A program made the translations under genes and the position numbers. From Actinomadura pelletieri DSM 43383 (GTDB lineage Bacteria > Actinomycetota > Actinomycetes > Streptosporangiales > Streptosporangiaceae), in assembly GCF_003634705.1 (NCBI RefSeq), contig NZ_RBWU01000002.1, positions 1,364,001-1,428,000 on the forward strand: a DNA stretch of 64,000 bases. The letters run 5' to 3'. This document shows, one piece after another, positions 63,359 to 64,000 of this stretch (its first letter is position 1; each line of letters begins with the position of its first letter). Below the pieces are notes generated by a model. The model worked only from the letters and a program-made list of their open reading frames with translations, did no database searches and was not told where the DNA came from.

Positions 63359-64000
63359 ATGGCCGATTCACCTTCCCGGTCCGACACGCCGGACTCCGCG
63401 TCGCCCTGGGGCGACGCGCGTCCGTGGTGGACGGCCGACCACGGCGGCGACACGGGACCGCACGGCATGGTCCCGGACGCGACGGGTCCACAGCTCATGA
63501 TCGGGAACATGTCCGGCGGTTATCCGGTGGTCCCGGTCGCCCAGGGCGGTACGGGTCCGCTGCCGTTGATGCCCGTCCCGCCCCCGTCCGGCCCCGCGCT
63601 GCCCGGTCCTGCGCTGCCCGGTTCCGCGCCGCAGGGCCCGCCCTCGCCGGCCCGGAGGCGGCCGCTGCGGCTCGTGCTGGTCGCCGGTGCCGCCATGGTC
63701 GCCTCCGCGGTCCTGATGGCCGGGGTGCTCGCGTTCCGCATGGAGAGCGGCGGTGACGGCGGTGGCAAGAAGGTGGGCACGACCGGCGGCGCCCCCGCGT
63801 CCCGGAAGGTGATCGACGCGGGTCCGGTCGCCGGTGGACTGCGCAGGGACGTCCTGACCTCCCCTCCGGCGAGCGCGGCGTACCCGTTCGTCGTGGCCGC
63901 GGTCCGGGCGACCGGGATTCCCGTCGCCGAACGCGGCCAGGCCGTCTACACCGAGGGGCCGGGTCGTCCGCTCAACGTCCTGTTCGTGGGCGGGACGGGC
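63359..64000 (+). CDS. Pro-rich single-pass membrane protein (3' end outside window)
   Basis: An open frame from ATG 63359 to the window edge (214 codons), 28 bp after valS. Residues 1-100 are Pro/Gly/Asp-rich and disordered. An Arg cluster (SPARRRPLR) precedes a transmembrane helix at about 108-129 (LVLVAGAAMVASAVLMAGVL). The extracytoplasmic part begins after a Gly/Lys linker and includes PFVVAAVRATGIPVAERGQ. The layout copies that of the Gly-Pro repeat protein on the other side of valS, but the visible domain sequences differ. Function unknown. Confidence 0.7.
   Translation, partial: MADSPSRSDTPDSASPWGDARPWWTADHGGDTGPHGMVPDATGPQLMIGNMSGGYPVVPVAQGGTGPLPLMPVPPPSGPALPGPALPGSAPQGPPSPARRRPLRLVLVAGAAMVASAVLMAGVLAFRMESGGDGGGKKVGTTGGAPASRKVIDAGPVAGGLRRDVLTSPPASAAYPFVVAAVRATGIPVAERGQAVYTEGPGRPLNVLFVGGTG

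Overview
The window is chromosomal DNA from a high-GC actinomycete. GTG starts are frequent, Shine-Dalgarno sites are GGAGG-like, and the content is typical of filamentous actinomycetes: a SARP/AfsR-type regulator, 2-methylisoborneol genes, a CBM2-chitinase, ClpP1/ClpP2/ClpX, a PucR regulator and an ECF sigma factor. A relative of Actinomadura (Streptosporangiales) would fit, but the genus is an inference from gene content only.

Layout. 1-9.5 kb: amine/GABA-type nitrogen catabolism (glutamine-synthetase-like ligase cut by the window edge, aldehyde dehydrogenase, PucR regulator, GabT-type aminotransferase), interleaved with a P450, an ECF sigma factor and a DHA2 exporter. 9.6-16.7 kb: one operon with its own promoter, encoding a YtcJ-type amidohydrolase, a branched-chain-amino-acid-type ABC importer (one gene fuses permease and ATPase) and an SDR. 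16.6-22.1 kb: flavin monooxygenase, small membrane proteins, a nitrilase-fold protein divergent from a winged-helix protein, and an imine-reductase-like protein. 22.2-27.3 kb: SARP-STAND regulator convergent with geranyl-diphosphate methyltransferase and 2-methylisoborneol synthase. 27.5-32.1 kb: selA convergent with a formate dehydrogenase gene that is read through an in-frame UGA; a SECIS-like hairpin lies 12 nt after the UGA. 32.2-33.9 kb: an ArsR-ArsC fusion plus a VOC protein behind a leaderless promoter with overlapping palindromes.

34-38.1 kb is a gene-poor, decayed accessory stretch ending at tRNA-Gly and tRNA-Pro. It holds a DUF4360-like secreted protein, small orphan ORFs, a fused DUF5753/DUF397 fossil and a frameshifted RidA. 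38.4-41 kb is an isolated alanyl-tRNA synthetase gene with a strongly folded leader that buries its ribosome-binding site. 41-48.4 kb: small regulators (HxlR/YceI, MarR/cupin), a secreted chitinase under a 29-bp perfect palindrome, and a LuxR-type two-component pair. 48.4-64 kb is core genome: tex, an EamA transporter, tig-clpP1-clpP2-clpX, a second two-component pair, valS, and Pro-rich membrane proteins on both sides of valS.

Most unusual points: (1) the selenocysteine formate dehydrogenase with selA but no other subunit or Sec factor nearby; (2) six degenerate tandem copies of the 3' end of clpX together with its terminator (about 0.94 kb), arranged as a duplicated three-unit block; (3) the alaS leader; (4) several long perfect palindromes placed exactly at starts or promoters. 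No CRISPR array, insertion sequence or integrase was seen.
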